From Xiphydria camelus (lineage: Eukaryota; Arthropoda; Insecta; Hymenoptera; Xiphydriidae), in the NCBI GenBank assembly GCA_963678675.1, contig OY783192.1, forward strand, positions 22,562,375 through 22,626,374: a DNA stretch of 64,000 nt. Direction: 5' to 3'. Every line of letters starts with the position of its first letter. Positions within the stretch are counted from its first letter, which is position 1. This document shows positions 31,859 through 43,061 of this stretch, in pieces. A program made the translations under genes and the position numbers. Under the pieces are notes generated by a model that was not told where the DNA came from, did no database searches, and worked only from the letters and a program-made list of their open reading frames with translations.

Positions 31859-33625
31859 TCTCTCAGTTATGTATTTACCATATTCGATTTTGTAAACTTT
31901 TGTAAAATTTTGTCTACTTTTTCATAGAAAATATAAATAATTACTTTTATTAAAAAACCGTTTGACTAGCTGTTTTTATTGCTACAATCATTAACATCAT
32001 TATACTTTATCTCTAGAAGTTAGAATGTATGTACAATGCAGCCATCTGTCGGAATAAGACAAAACTAACAATTGAGAACAAGCTTCAATCAAACACCGCT
32101 AAATGGCAGGGGCGAATATAAGGAACCTAATTGTTACTCATATTTATTTAATTAAAAAAAGCTGGATCGAAGAAAAAGTAATTTTCGCCAATTGTTTACA
32201 GAAGCATGATTATATCGATACCATTTTTATTAAGGTTAGATACATTATGTAAGCGAAAAGAGGAACAATATATGTGGCCTTACTGAAATGTATATAATAT
32301 ATACGATTCACGTGGCGCCATCTATTAACCCCGCTACAAACTACGGCAGAATATAATAGAAACCTTCAGAGGTGTTCCATGTTCCATTTGATATATTGTG
32401 AGAAAATAAAAATATCCCATATATAAAGAAGTGAAACCTCAAAAAAAAAAACCGAAAAAGGCGGTTTTTCGTTTTTTCTCAAAAAGTGTATTTTTAAAAA
32501 TTCTGAAAAAATTTGAAGAGGTGTATTTTGATGAAATACACATTCTCAAATTTTTTGGCGGTGACGTTTTTTCGTATACGCGAGAAAAGAAATTTTGAAA
32601 ATTTTAGGAATTTTTTAAAAATCGGGAATAGCGCGAGATAAGTCAACAAGTATTTTTTCAAGTACGGTTTGACATACTTTGCAACCACATTTTTTTTGTA
32701 AGAGTATCTGCAATAGCGGCCGAGAGAAAAATAATAAATCAAAAACACGTTTTTCACAATTTCTCAGGAACTGCTTGAGGTGGGGAGCTGAAATTTTGGT
32801 CAAATTTTTTTTTCAACGAGATGTTCAAAAGACTCTTATTTACGAAAAGATTTAATTCCAAGGCAGATTGACCATGCTTATCCTGCTATAGCCTTTGGTC
32901 CCATGATGTCAGAGAATACCCGCTTTAATATACGAAGCACAAAGTGTTTGTGCAGTCCATTTACTACGTGTCTTTAAGAAAGAAAGAGAAAGAGTAAATT
33001 TATATATCGTCCCCTTCCGGGAAAAAGTCACTAACTAACATATTTTGTAAAATTCACCTAACTGGACCTAGTAGCGCTTCATTTTATTAAATCTTTAAAT
33101 GGTAAAACTCACTAACAAGGAAACGTTTCGAGGCCGCCGCTTCCGATCTTGATGAAACTTCGTAAATTTAAAGTTTATCGAAAAATAAGAGACCCCTATT
33201 TTTTTATAGCGGCCCAATTTTGGTTTAAGGGGGTGAAATGGACCCCTGAATTTTCACCCCCTTCGAGCTATCTCCGAAACGAAGCGAGATAGATGAAAAC
33301 TTTCAATGTACGTTTTGTTTGGTTTTTTTAGTATAATAAAATTCCCTAAACAGATTTTGAAAAAAAGCATTATTTTTCAAAAAAAAAATTTTTTTTATCT
33401 AATTTTTCGAAATTTCGGTTTAGTCATGTGGACAAAAATTTAGGAAATTTTATTACAAATTCAACCATGTATGACATGATATATTTCCCTCCTACAGTTT
33501 TGCAAATTTCTAACTTTTATGTCTGATAATGAGCGGGCTACCAATGGCAGTGACGGGATAGGTCGGGGGTTATTACTTCTATGTATTTTAATGCCACTTT
33601 TCTTTTATTTAATAAAGTTCAACTT

Positions 33626-33985
33626 CTATGGCTCATAATTATGACAATAATGGTATTCCGTGAAAAAATGTTTCATACAAAGTTGTTTCTTACACCAAGC
33701 ACACGTAATAACGGCAATATCGCCACATATGTGGCATCGTGGTTCCGAGTCCTGTGCAAAACAAAATTCTACAGGATGTTCAAATTCAGGAGGTCTCCTG
33801 AATATATATCCACTCTTGAACCACGAATATTTAATAAAGTTAGTAAACCGTGGTGAAGAAAACTGATTATGAGTAAGAGATTGAAGTTTTAAAATATTAT
33901 CTCTCGAATGAAGGTTAATATCGTAATTGAAAAGAGTTACAATATCTGAAAACCTCCTTACAAAATTCTTCCACATTCGAAAGCC
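33626..33985 (-). pseudogene. Antisense duplicate of the transposase C-terminus in the left arm
   Basis: It reads from the third catalytic D region (DVYGFRMWKNFVRRF) to the C-terminal cysteine pairs and the stop, nearly identical to 36005-36369. It exists because the inverted arms extend into the gene. It has no start and no first two catalytic residues. A transcript through both arms would form a long perfect duplex. Confidence 0.75.
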
Positions 33986-34140
33986 GTATACGTCTAGCGG
34001 AATATTATCAAAATAAAATGGACAAAAATTGTTCAGAAATCTTATTAATAAATCCGACCGTTAATTTATTTATATTATTTTCTGTTTGTGTGTAAGTAAC
34101 TAATAATTCACTCACAGGTTAGATAAAATTGTCTGAATTT

Positions 34141-34476
34141 TTATAGTTTTTTGTTGGAATCATTTTTTTCTTTACTTTTCTTCTTCGCGTACTGTTTCCT
34201 CCAGTACTCCTCACATTCTTGCAGCTCTCGTTCTACTTCGGCCATGGATGGTCCTGTTGTGCGGAATGTCAGATCCAGCGATTTCCCGGGAGACGGCAAT
34301 GGTATGTGCCCATTTTTAAGATCCTCCACGATCTTCTCAAAAGTCGGTAACTCGTTTGAACCCATCACTTGAATGATAGACGCAGCCAATGAAACTGAAG
34401 CTCTTTGCTTCTCGGCCCTGTATATATACTCCTCGAAAATGCCGTAAACAACATTCCTGTTATTTGTAGGGTTGCC
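34141..34476 (-). CDS. Unrecognised 111-codon open frame, exon-like, inside the Tc5-like element
   Basis: The frame is open from just after TAA at 34477-34479 and lies behind an AG that could be a splice acceptor. It reads NVVYGIFEEYIYRAEKQRAS, then (from the first ATG) MGSNELPTFEKIVEDLKNGH, a P-rich turn (IPLPSPGK), a Glu-rich helix (AEVERELQECEEYWRKQY) and a lysine-rich tail with stop. Amphipathic helices and a basic tail look like real protein and unlike translated repeat. It runs opposite to the transposase and has no counterpart in Tc5-type elements I know. It may be a captured host exon. I do not recognise the family. Confidence 0.35.
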   Translation of the reverse strand, partial: GNPTNNRNVVYGIFEEYIYRAEKQRASVSLAASIIQVMGSNELPTFEKIVEDLKNGHIPLPSPGKSLDLTFRTTGPSMAEVERELQECEEYWRKQYAKKKSKEKNDSNKKL

Positions 34477-34834
34477 TTATATGGCCCCGGTGATGCGAAA
34501 GAGGGAGTTTAGTTCTTTGGACAAGCTTTATTATTAGTTGGCTCTGTGCCCATGTAAAAATATTTTCGTACGCGCTCTCGAGTTTCGTACGCGGACTCCG
34601 AGGATGATGGTCCCTTTTTGGGAAGTCGGACCTCCCACCCTCTCCAGTCTGTTTCGTTCTTGTGAGGCGACTTCATTATATATAAGGAAGCGAAAGAGAA
34701 AGCTTTTTAGTCTGAATATTCAGTTTCTATGGTGCACAGCAGTTCATATTATTATTATGGCAATTATAAATCCGATCAATGTGTTAACTTTATTGGTGGC
34801 CGTTTTCAGTGTACCAAATGGAAGAGAAACTCCA

Positions 34835-36369
34835 ATGAATAGTGCAGAAGTGCAATTGAAAGATTTATTACAAAATATTATTATACGTAGCATGGAGGAT
34901 TCATCATTTCGAGTCGAACATGAAAATAAATTGGAATAGGAAGATTCAATCGAGGATAGTGAAATGCACGCTGTTAATACTGACTGGCTGGAATCGGATG
35001 TCGAGGATGTTCCTCACGTAGAAACCTCTATACCTCCAGAACCATATCCCTGTACACCCGATGAAGAAGCGGTTAGCTTTGAATATAAACAAAGTGCCAT
35101 AGATTACTGGAACAGTGGGAAGAAAAGACGTCGAACCGTAGCAGCAGTTCAACATCAGTTTAAAAAAGTGAAATCTGATAGACAATTACGAAGATGGGCT
35201 GCGCATGTAGGACAGGGGGGTACTCAAAATGATAAATTAATACGCAAAGCGAAATATACTTTTGATAAATTTGTAGAAGCTAGTAGATCGAAAATAATAG
35301 TACATGATGTAGACCTTAAACGATGGGCTTTACAAGCAAAAGAAGTAGAGAATCTTCCAACCTTCAAAGCAAGTCAAACATGGTTGAGGTCATTCAAGAA
35401 AGCATATAGAATTGTCTCTCGAAAGATCACAAAGTTTGTAACGAGAAAAAACGTTGAGGGTGAGGAAAGTTTGAAAGTACGAAGCCATGCCTTCATAGAA
35501 CAAGTGAAGCCACTCATTACACAATATGGACCACAAAATGTATTTAACTCTGATCAGAGTGGATTTAATTTAGAAATACATTCTGGCCGAACTTTAGCTA
35601 CATCGGGGCAAAAAAAATTGAAGCTGTGGTACAATCAATATCTTCTACAACCCACAGCTATACTATACAACCCACCATATCTGCTGATGGAAAACTACTG
35701 TCGCCTCTTTATGTGGTATTAAAAGAGGCTAGTGGGCAATTGGGAGAACGAGTGCAACAAACCGTGTTTAGGCCGCCAAATGTATACTTCATGGCTTCCA
35801 AATCTGGGAAACTTACAACCGATCTCATGAAAACATGGCTGCAAGAAGTTTACTTCCCTAACACTGGATCTACAAGCGTCTTACTGCTGGACTCTTGGAG
35901 TGGACAATGTGAGCGAAGTGTTCGAGAAGCTACACCAGAAGACAAGACAATAATATTAATGACGATTCCACAAGGCACCACCGGACTGATTCAACCGCTA
36001 GACGTATACGGATTTCGAATGTGGAAGAATTTTGTAAGGAGGTTTTCAGATATTGTAACTCTTTTCAATTACGATATTAACCTTCATTCGAGAGATAATA
36101 TTTTAAAACTTCAATCTCTTACTCATAATCAGTTTTCTTCACCACGGTTTACTAACTTTATTAAATATTCGTGGTTCAAGGGTGGATATATATTCAGGAG
36201 ACCTCCTGAATTTGAACATCCTGTAGAATTTTGTTTTGCACAGGACTCGGAACCACGATGGCACATATGTGGCGATATTGCCGTTATTACGTGTGCTTGG
36301 TGTAAGAAACAACTTTGTATGAAACATTTTTTCACGGAATACCATTATTGTCATAATTATGAGCCATAG
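34835..36369 (+). pseudogene. Tc5/pogo-type DDE transposase, one stop and one frameshift
   Basis: Order of features: a polar start (ATG 34835) with an in-frame TAG at 34937-34939; an acidic segment; a first DNA-binding region (QSAIDYWNSGKKRRRTVAAV); a CENP-B/Tc5-type HTH (VDLKRWALQAKE, FKASQTWLRSFKKAY); and a DDE domain with NSDQSGF (first D), LLLDSWSGQ (second D) and TTGLIQPLDVYGF (third D). The C-terminus has C-x-x-C and C-x-x-C-H pairs (HICGD, CAWCKKQLC). The frame changes by one base at an A8 run (35610-35617): before it the frame is that of 34964, after it that of 35626. All three catalytic aspartates are present. The gene is nearly intact, and an assembly error at the A-run is possible. 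Confidence 0.8.
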
Positions 36370-37397
36370 AAGTTGAACTTTATTAAATAAAAGAAAAGTG
36401 GCATTAAAATACATAGAAGTAATAACCCCCGACCTATCCCGTCACTGCCATTGGTAGCCCGCTCATTATCAGACATAAAAGTTAGAAATTTGCAAAACTG
36501 TAGGAGGGAAATATATCATGTCATACATGGTTGAATTTGTAATAAAATTTCCTAAATTTTTGTCCACATGACTAAACCGAAATTTCGAAAAATTAGATAA
36601 AAAAAATTTTTTTTTTGAAAAATAATGCTTTTTTTCAAAATCTGTTTAGGGGATTTTATTATACTAAAAAAACCAAACAAAACGTACATTGAAAGTTTTC
36701 ATCTATCTCGCTTCGTTTCGGAGATAGCTCGAAGGGGGTGAAAATTCAGGGGTCCATTTCACCCCCTTAAACCAAAATTGGGCCGCTATAAAAAATAGGG
36801 GTCTCTTATTTTTCGATAAACTTTAAATTTACGAAGTTTCATCAAGATCGGAAGCGGCGGCCTCGAAACGTTTCCTTGTAAGTGCTAAATGCGTTGGAAG
36901 TGAGCATGTGCGCGCATCATAAAAAGTCATTAACCGAAATATAATACCGATATTTTATAGAGCAGACACTACCTTATTCAGTTGATGATAAATGTTAGTT
37001 AGTGACTTTTTGCAGGAAATTAGACCTGGCCAATTTTTTTTTTGAATTTTTTTTTGAGCTGCAACAGATGAAATAGGGTTCGATATCATGAAGACTCTGT
37101 AGAAGAGTGCTCTCTATCGTATGAGTCTAAGAGGTCGCGCATCGAGTCGATTATTTCACATTTGAATAGCACGTAGAAATTGGTGTTTTATCATTCAACA
37201 GTCATTATTGCTTGCATTCTGAATGGATCATGCTGGGGATTGGTGTGGGGCTTCACGATACATTACACTTTCGGTGGGATTTTTAAATTTTTCTTAATTA
37301 TATAAATTTGATTAATAAACATTTACCAACATTTGAAAATACAAAAAAATTAAAAAAAAATCTTTTTTTTTTTAATTTTACAACACATCAATCAACT

Positions 37398-37773
37398 TTA
37401 TATATCAGATTGATTGTTACCGACTGGAGTGGTCACGGCGAAATTGCTCTTATTGCAGTTTGGATACTTTCTAATATGGGTTTTCACTAGTTGAAGAAGA
37501 AATTGGTACTGGTCTTCATCCTTTGTTATCAAACCCGTGTATTCTTCAGCAAGGGTTACTCCACGTTCAGCAGCATCATTAACTACTTTTAGATCCTTGA
37601 AGACTGTTAAACATTTAATGAAATTCTCATTACTTTCCCAGTTAGCAATACTTTCATGGAGAAAACCAGGTGGTAATCCAGTAACTTCGAACAATCCCAT
37701 TGATTTCTTACTAATCAAGTGACTCAGATCGATTTCAGTGAGTGACTGGAATAGCAATAGCGGCATATTAATA
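37398..37773 (-). pseudogene. C-terminal fragment of a transposon-type protein (VNDAAERGV motif)
   Basis: The part outside the LINE reads MPLLLFQSLTEIDLSHLISK, then NWESNENFIKCLTVFKDLKV, VNDAAERGVTLAEEYTGLIT and KDEDQYQFLLQLVKTH to a stop. The N-D-x-A-E-R-G-V followed by K-D-E-x-Q-x-Q-x-L-L-Q pattern recurs at the end of uncharacterised, probably transposon-derived, arthropod proteins. I cannot name the superfamily. The residues preceding it in the open frame come from the LINE tail. The LINE insertion and a deletion have removed the rest. Confidence 0.45.
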
Positions 37774-37870
37774 ATAATAATAAAAGCGGTTAGGACGCTA
37801 ATCATCCCTGAACGCCACCGAAAACTTAATAGTTTTATTGTAGCCCCGCTGTGATTATGGGTGTACCTTA

Positions 37871-39398
37871 CAAGGAGTGTTAGGTAGGTGTCCGCCTCCG
37901 ATTTCGATCTCCTTGTAATATGTTGTAGTCCACCAAAAACTAAGAGATACGTATTTTTTCTTATCGGCCCATAAAGGGTTTTAAGGGGTGAAACCGACCC
38001 CCAAAGTCAGGACCAACATCGGGTGGTTCTGCAGTTTCAGGTAGAAATACCGAACCTACGGGAACGAGATCCATGGCAAATTATTCATTATAACGAGTAA
38101 TGAAAATACACGTTAATCTGTCAATGGGGGTGTAAGGGAAGGGGGTGAACTACCCCTTCAAAACCAATTTTCTTGCCGTGATAGAAAAATTGTAATTTCT
38201 ATTTTGATCGGACCATTTGCATTTTGTAGAGGGTAAAAAATTAAGGAACACGTGTTTTTGCATTTCAACGAAATCCCGCTCTAAAGGGATTACTTACCCC
38301 CTGATTCTGAACTCGATTATCGTGCTATGATAACTATAACTTTTTCTTTCTAGTGTTGCATTAGTACTTAAATAATCGAATAGCAGCAAAAGACGTATAA
38401 CGTTAAGTGTGTGGGTTAACTTTCATTATCACACGAGAAATGTGCACAAAAGAAAGACCGTTCTCCGTTAACGAACTGAACTGGTACTGACAAAAAAATA
38501 CTTATCGTGGGTGACGGGCACTATACTTATAAGTGCCGATAAGATAAAAATAATCATCAGATACCTTTGATTACGGACGAATGTCGCAGTAAAGGATTAA
38601 ATTAGAGATATCTATTCTTTTTGTTTATTGAGCCATAAAAATATATCTGACTATATTTGGACAATAGGCGTAAGGGCCACACCTCTGAATTAAATGCCGG
38701 AAACGTGATAATGAAAAGTAATCTGCTAGAGATAAAATGACATCATACATACCGGCCAAGAAATGGCGCAAATGAGACTATTATACCTGACATATGAAAT
38801 TCATCAGGTTATATGTAAGTACATGTATACAAATAGTACCGATGGTTAAATGTTAAAATGGAATTAAAATCCGTAATATTGACGTAAATTCGATTATTTA
38901 AGTACTAATGCAACACTAGAAAGAAAAAGTTATAGTTTTCATAGCACGATAATCGAGTTCAGAATCAGGGGGTAAGTAATCCCTTTAGAGCGGGATTTCG
39001 TTGAAATGCAAAAACACGTGTTCCTTAATTTTTTACCCTCTACAAAATGCAAATGGTCCGATCAAAATAGAATTTACAATTTTTCTATCACGGCAGGAAA
39101 ATTGGTTTTGAAGGGGTAGTACACCCCCATCCCTTACACCCCCATTGGCAGATTAACGTGTATTTTCATTACTCGTTATAATGAATAATTTGCCATGGAT
39201 CTCGTTCCCGTAGGTTCGGTGTTTCTACCTGAAACTGCAGAACCATCCGATGTTGGTCCTGACTTTGGGGGTCGGTTTCACCCCTTAAAACCCCTTATGG
39301 GCCGATAAGAAAAAATACGTATCTCTTAGTTTTTAGTGGACTATAACATATTACAAGGAGATCGAAATCGGAGGCGGACACCTACCTAACACTCCTTG
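37871..39398. mobile_element. 1.53-kb MITE with long arms and TTA duplication, inside the LINE
   Basis: Ends CAAGGAGTGTTAGGTAGG and complement are flanked by TTA (37868-37870, 39399-39401). The right-hand TTA is the reverse complement of the LINE stop codon TAA, so insertion occurred at the stop. Arms 37871-38395 and 38885-39398 are nearly exact (GTCCGCCTCCGATTTCGATC; ACGAGATCCATGGCAAATTA). It shares the CAAGG terminus and T-N-A target with the Tc5-like element at 33116-36878 and is a likely non-autonomous relative. It has no coding region. Confidence 0.8.
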
Positions 39399-42300
39399 TT
39401 AGATTTGCATCTTGGCCTTTTTGGCCAGTCCACATATCCATTCCACCCCTAGCTCTCTAGCCCTTCCCAGGCTAGGAAAAGCCTCGCCTATCAGACGGTG
39501 TCTATAAGCCCCTAGTGCTGGACATTCCAGCAGCAGGTGCTGGGCATCTTCCCTCTCCACTTTGCAGTATCGACATCTATCCGTTTCCGATAGACCTAGT
39601 CTCCTGCAGTGTGAGTTGAATTTTCCGTGACCAGTTAATAGTCTGATTGTAATGCTCAGACTTATCCTGTTCATGTTCACTAGTAACCTGGCTCTCTTTT
39701 GTGCTAGGCGAGGCATTAGATTCCTCGCCTGTCTGCCCGTTCCTAGATTAGTCCACCGGTGAAAATGCTCCTTGTGGAATTTCCTCTTAATCTCTAACCT
39801 ACCCATGGCAAAGGGGACTCCCACTGGCATGAGGTTCTCCTTTCTGGTGCCCTCTTTCGCCAGTACGTCCGCTATCTCGTTACCATGGACCCCTGTGTGT
39901 CCGGGGACCCAAGCAAGAGTAATCTTGTTGGTTTTCCCTAGAATCTCTAGCACTTCCACAGTCTCCCACACAATCTGTGAATTTGTGCTTGTCCTGTGGA
40001 GTGCTTTTATAGCAGCTTGACTGTCAGACCAAATATAAATATACTTGTTCGCAGTGCGCTGCTCTACAAGTAGTTCCAGGCAGTGTTTTATTGCCAAGAC
40101 ATCCGCCTGGAACACTGTGGCTTTGTCTCCCAGGGCGATACTTACCCTGAGGTCTTCTTGAGGTCCAAAGACTCCCGCCCCAAAGCGACCCCCGTACCCC
40201 GACCCATCGGTGTACCAGTGCCTGACTGTGGGACCCGGAGTCCTCTTACTAATTTCCCAGTGATTCCTCTCAGGTAGGTAGACCACAAAGGCCTTCCTGA
40301 TCTGGTATTTCCTGGCTATCTTATCCTGTCTCAAGGACATAGATCCTTGATCAAGCACGCCTAGTCTGGTGTGTGTTGTCCTTGCCCTGGTCCACTCCCC
40401 AAGGCAGTTCATCCTGTATGCAGAGAGTTTCGCTCTTTCTCTTATCAAAAGGTCAAGAGGCAGCACATCAAGTGCCACCTCTAGGGCCTCAGTTGGTGTG
40501 GATCTCATCGCCCCTGTTGCAGCCCTCAGGAACACGCCCTGAAGGGCTTTCAACCGGTTTCTTGATTCGATCCTAACTACTCTTGGCCACCAAATCACTG
40601 CTGCATACAGTAATCTTGGCAGTAACACCATTTTGTACAGCCACAGACAGACCCTGGGACTAAAGCCCCAGTTTCTGCCCATTGCTCTTCTGCATGCCCA
40701 TAGCGAGGCATATACCTTCGCGATCTGGCATGTGATATGTTCTTTCCAATGCAACTTGGTGTCTAAGACGACACCCAAGTATTTTTGTGTTCTAACATAC
40801 TCGATGTTTGTCCCCCTGAACCTTAATGGTTCCGGGTACTCCACCTTGTATTTTCTAGTGAATATCATGGCAGACACTTTCTCCGGGTTCACCGAGAGAT
40901 TGGTCTTTTTACACCATTCATCCACTGTTCGTACGGCACAGTTCATTCTGTCCCTTAGTACACTAAGGAAGTTGCCACTGACCACAACCGCAGCATCATC
41001 TGCATAGCCATGGACCAGGAATCCTTCCCTCCTCAGTAGTTCTAAGAGTTCGTCCACTACGAGGCACCACAGTAGAGGTGACAAAACCCCTCCCTGCGGA
41101 CATCCTCCCGATGGTCGCCCCCTTACCCCTATATCATCTTTCTTGGCGATCACCAATCTGTTCGACAACATGCTCCGAGTCCAGTCTATTAGTGTTTCTG
41201 GTATCCCTCTACTAGACATGGTCTCGGTTATTACATTGTATCCGGTGCGATCAAACGCTCCTTCAATGTCTATGAAGAGTGCCATAGCATAGCCCCCTTC
41301 CTCTATCTGTTCCCCCACCCTTGCCACAAGGTGGTGTAGGGCAGTCTCTGTGGATCTGCCCTCCCTATAGGCATATTGTGCAGGGGATAGAGGTCGTTCC
41401 GCTATGTATGAACTCTTAATGTGTCTATCCATAAGCCTTTCCAAGGTTTTCAACACAAAGGAAGTTAGATTTATGGGTCTGAAGTCTCTTGGCTTAATAT
41501 AGCCGTTTTTTTCCGGGTTTGGGTATGAAGGCAATCCTTGCCTCTCCCCAGACCCTTGGAACTGTACCAAGAACAACACTAGCTCTAAGCAGTTTAGTTA
41601 ATAGTCCAATTATGACTTCTAGACCCCTTTGAAGCATTAGGGGGTAGATGCCATCTGGACCTGGTGACTTCAGTGGTTTGAATGTACCAGCAGCCCATTC
41701 AACCACCTGAGGGTATACAATTTTAGCAGCAAGAGCCCAGTTTGGTGCTTTTTGCCCATACCTGCTCTCTTGCCTCCACTCTCTCGTTTTTTCAAAGCCC
41801 GGAAAGTGCTCCTCAAGCAGGAGCTCCAGAGTTTCCTCCGTGCTCCAAGTATATTGTCCGTCTGGTTTGATTAAACAACCCACATTTGCGTTGTTCTTTC
41901 CCCCCAGTACTTTAACTAGTCTGGAGGCCTCAGCATACTCCTCAATGCTGCTGCTGAATTTCCTCCAGCCTGTTTTCCTAGCATGTGCCAGTTCTTTATT
42001 ATATTTTCTCTGAAGGGATCTTCTCTCCTCCAGTGCTTTTTCTTTCTTGGTTAGGTCTTTAGCGTTCTTGACCTTATTTCAAGCTTTCCTTAACAGGCCT
42101 CTAGTTGAGGCCAGCTTGTTATTCCACCAGTTTACCTTTTTGGTTCCCTTGGGGATATTTTCTACACTGCAAGCCTCGTATGACAGTCTCAGCGCCTCTG
42201 CGAAACGTCCGGCCGTCACCTCGAGCTGATTCTTATTGCAGAACCGGGTAGGTACGTCCTGGATCCTCTGTTTTAGTTCCTTCACGTACCTATCCCAGTC

Positions 42301-43041
42301 TGTCTTTTTAGGGTTCCTTTTAGAGGCCCCCTCCCGATGCCCTTTTATCGTAAGGAGCACCTGGCTCTGGTCTGATCCTGAAGGTTCTTTGGAAACCCTC
42401 CAGTCCCCCACCCAATCCAGTACTCCTGCAGAACATAGGGTAATATCCAGCACTTCATATCTCCTTCGGTCCATGAAGGTAGGTTCATTTCCCCTGTTCA
42501 GTATAGACAGATCTGATGCCAGGATGTATTCGTGAAGGGATTCCCCCCTAGCATTGGTGTTAGTGTTCCCCCATCCTACATGATGGGAGTTCGCGTCGTA
42601 CCCCACCAGGAGTTCACCCTTCCTTTTCCTCACCTCTTTTACTAGGTTTTTGAGTTCCCTTGTAGGTGGAGGTTCTGCTGAGTCATAGGGCAAGTACGCT
42701 GACCCTATGATAAACTCTAGTTTGCTTCCACTCCTGTCTGCCAGGTTTACCCTAGCTACCGCCAGGTCTCCGCAGCTCAGTTGTGGAATGAAAACCGCCT
42801 GCACTCCCTTTACAAGAATGCATACACAGGCTCTAATCTTATCCTCAGAGTTCGTGAAGAGTAAGCTCCCGCTTCCTCCAAGTCCTCTTATAGCACCATT
42901 TACCACCCACGGTTCTTGTATTAGTGCTATGCCTGTGTGCATCTTCGCTAGCTCCTTGACCAATATGGCCGAGGCGCTTTTGCTATGATGCAAGTTAATT
43001 TGTACAACATTGAGTGTCGAGTGAGCCATATCTGGGTTCAC
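39399..43041 (-). pseudogene. LINE ORF2: endonuclease, reverse transcriptase, RNase H; broken
   Basis: From ATG at 43041: endonuclease motifs VVQINLHHSK (N), LIQEPWVV (E) and GYDANSHHVGW (D, N). The usual S-D-H is SDQSQ, a His-to-Gln change. An in-frame TGA follows at 42078-42076. The frame then continues to 41494 and shifts by one at an A7 run (minus strand; T7 at 41506-41512). In the last frame lie the reverse transcriptase (LFIDIEGAFD, YADDAAVVV), RNase H (YTDGSGYG; QADVLAI where E is usual; WSDSQAAIKAL; HGNEIADVLA) and a C-x-x-C...H...C knuckle (CRYCKVEREDAQHLLLEC). It would nick target DNA and reverse-transcribe its own RNA there. The stop, the frameshift and the H-to-Q change make this copy inactive unless they are sequence errors. 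Confidence 0.88.
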
Positions 43042-43061
43042 CCGTCTTTCTCAATTTTGTC

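Larger units (their letters stand above)
30590..32940. mobile_element. Inverted-repeat element enclosing a transposon protein remnant
   Basis: The left arm (about 30625-31098) and right arm (about 32405-32905) are reverse complements, sharing AGTGTATTTTTAAAAATTC, CTCTCGGCCGCTATTGCAG and GAGGTTTCACTTCTTTATA. The arms would meet at CTTCTTTATATAAAGAAG if the centre were removed, so the central 1.3 kb looks inserted at a TA. CGCTTAATATACGAAG-like words lie just outside on both sides, as in pogo-type ends, but a true terminus is not clear. Confidence 0.6.
33116..36878 (+). mobile_element. 3.76-kb Tc4/Tc5-like transposon with 885-base inverted arms
   Basis: Ends CAAGGAAACGTTTCGAGGCC and complement are flanked by TAA (33113-33115, 36879-36881). 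A T-N-A target duplication is the known hallmark of Tc4/Tc5. The arms, 33116-34000 and 35995-36878, are almost exact and include the 3' end of the transposase gene, so the left arm carries that coding tail in antisense. The middle holds the transposase on the plus strand and an unrelated-looking ORF on the minus strand. Confidence 0.8.
33015..37018. mobile_element. Outer inverted-repeat element, AAAAAGTCACTAACTAACA ends
   Basis: TTCCGGGAAAAAGTCACTAACTAACAT (33015-33041) mirrors 36992-37018. Only about 75-110 bases of its own sequence remain on each side of the Tc5-like element nested in it, so the recipient was a MITE of about 0.2-0.3 kb. 32941-33014 is unassigned. Confidence 0.6.

Noticed and set aside
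33581..33866. Plus-strand ORFs in the left Tc5-like arm (and minus-strand twins at 36.1-36.4 kb)
   Set aside because: Antisense shadows of the transposase C-terminus; they recur only because the arms are inverted copies.
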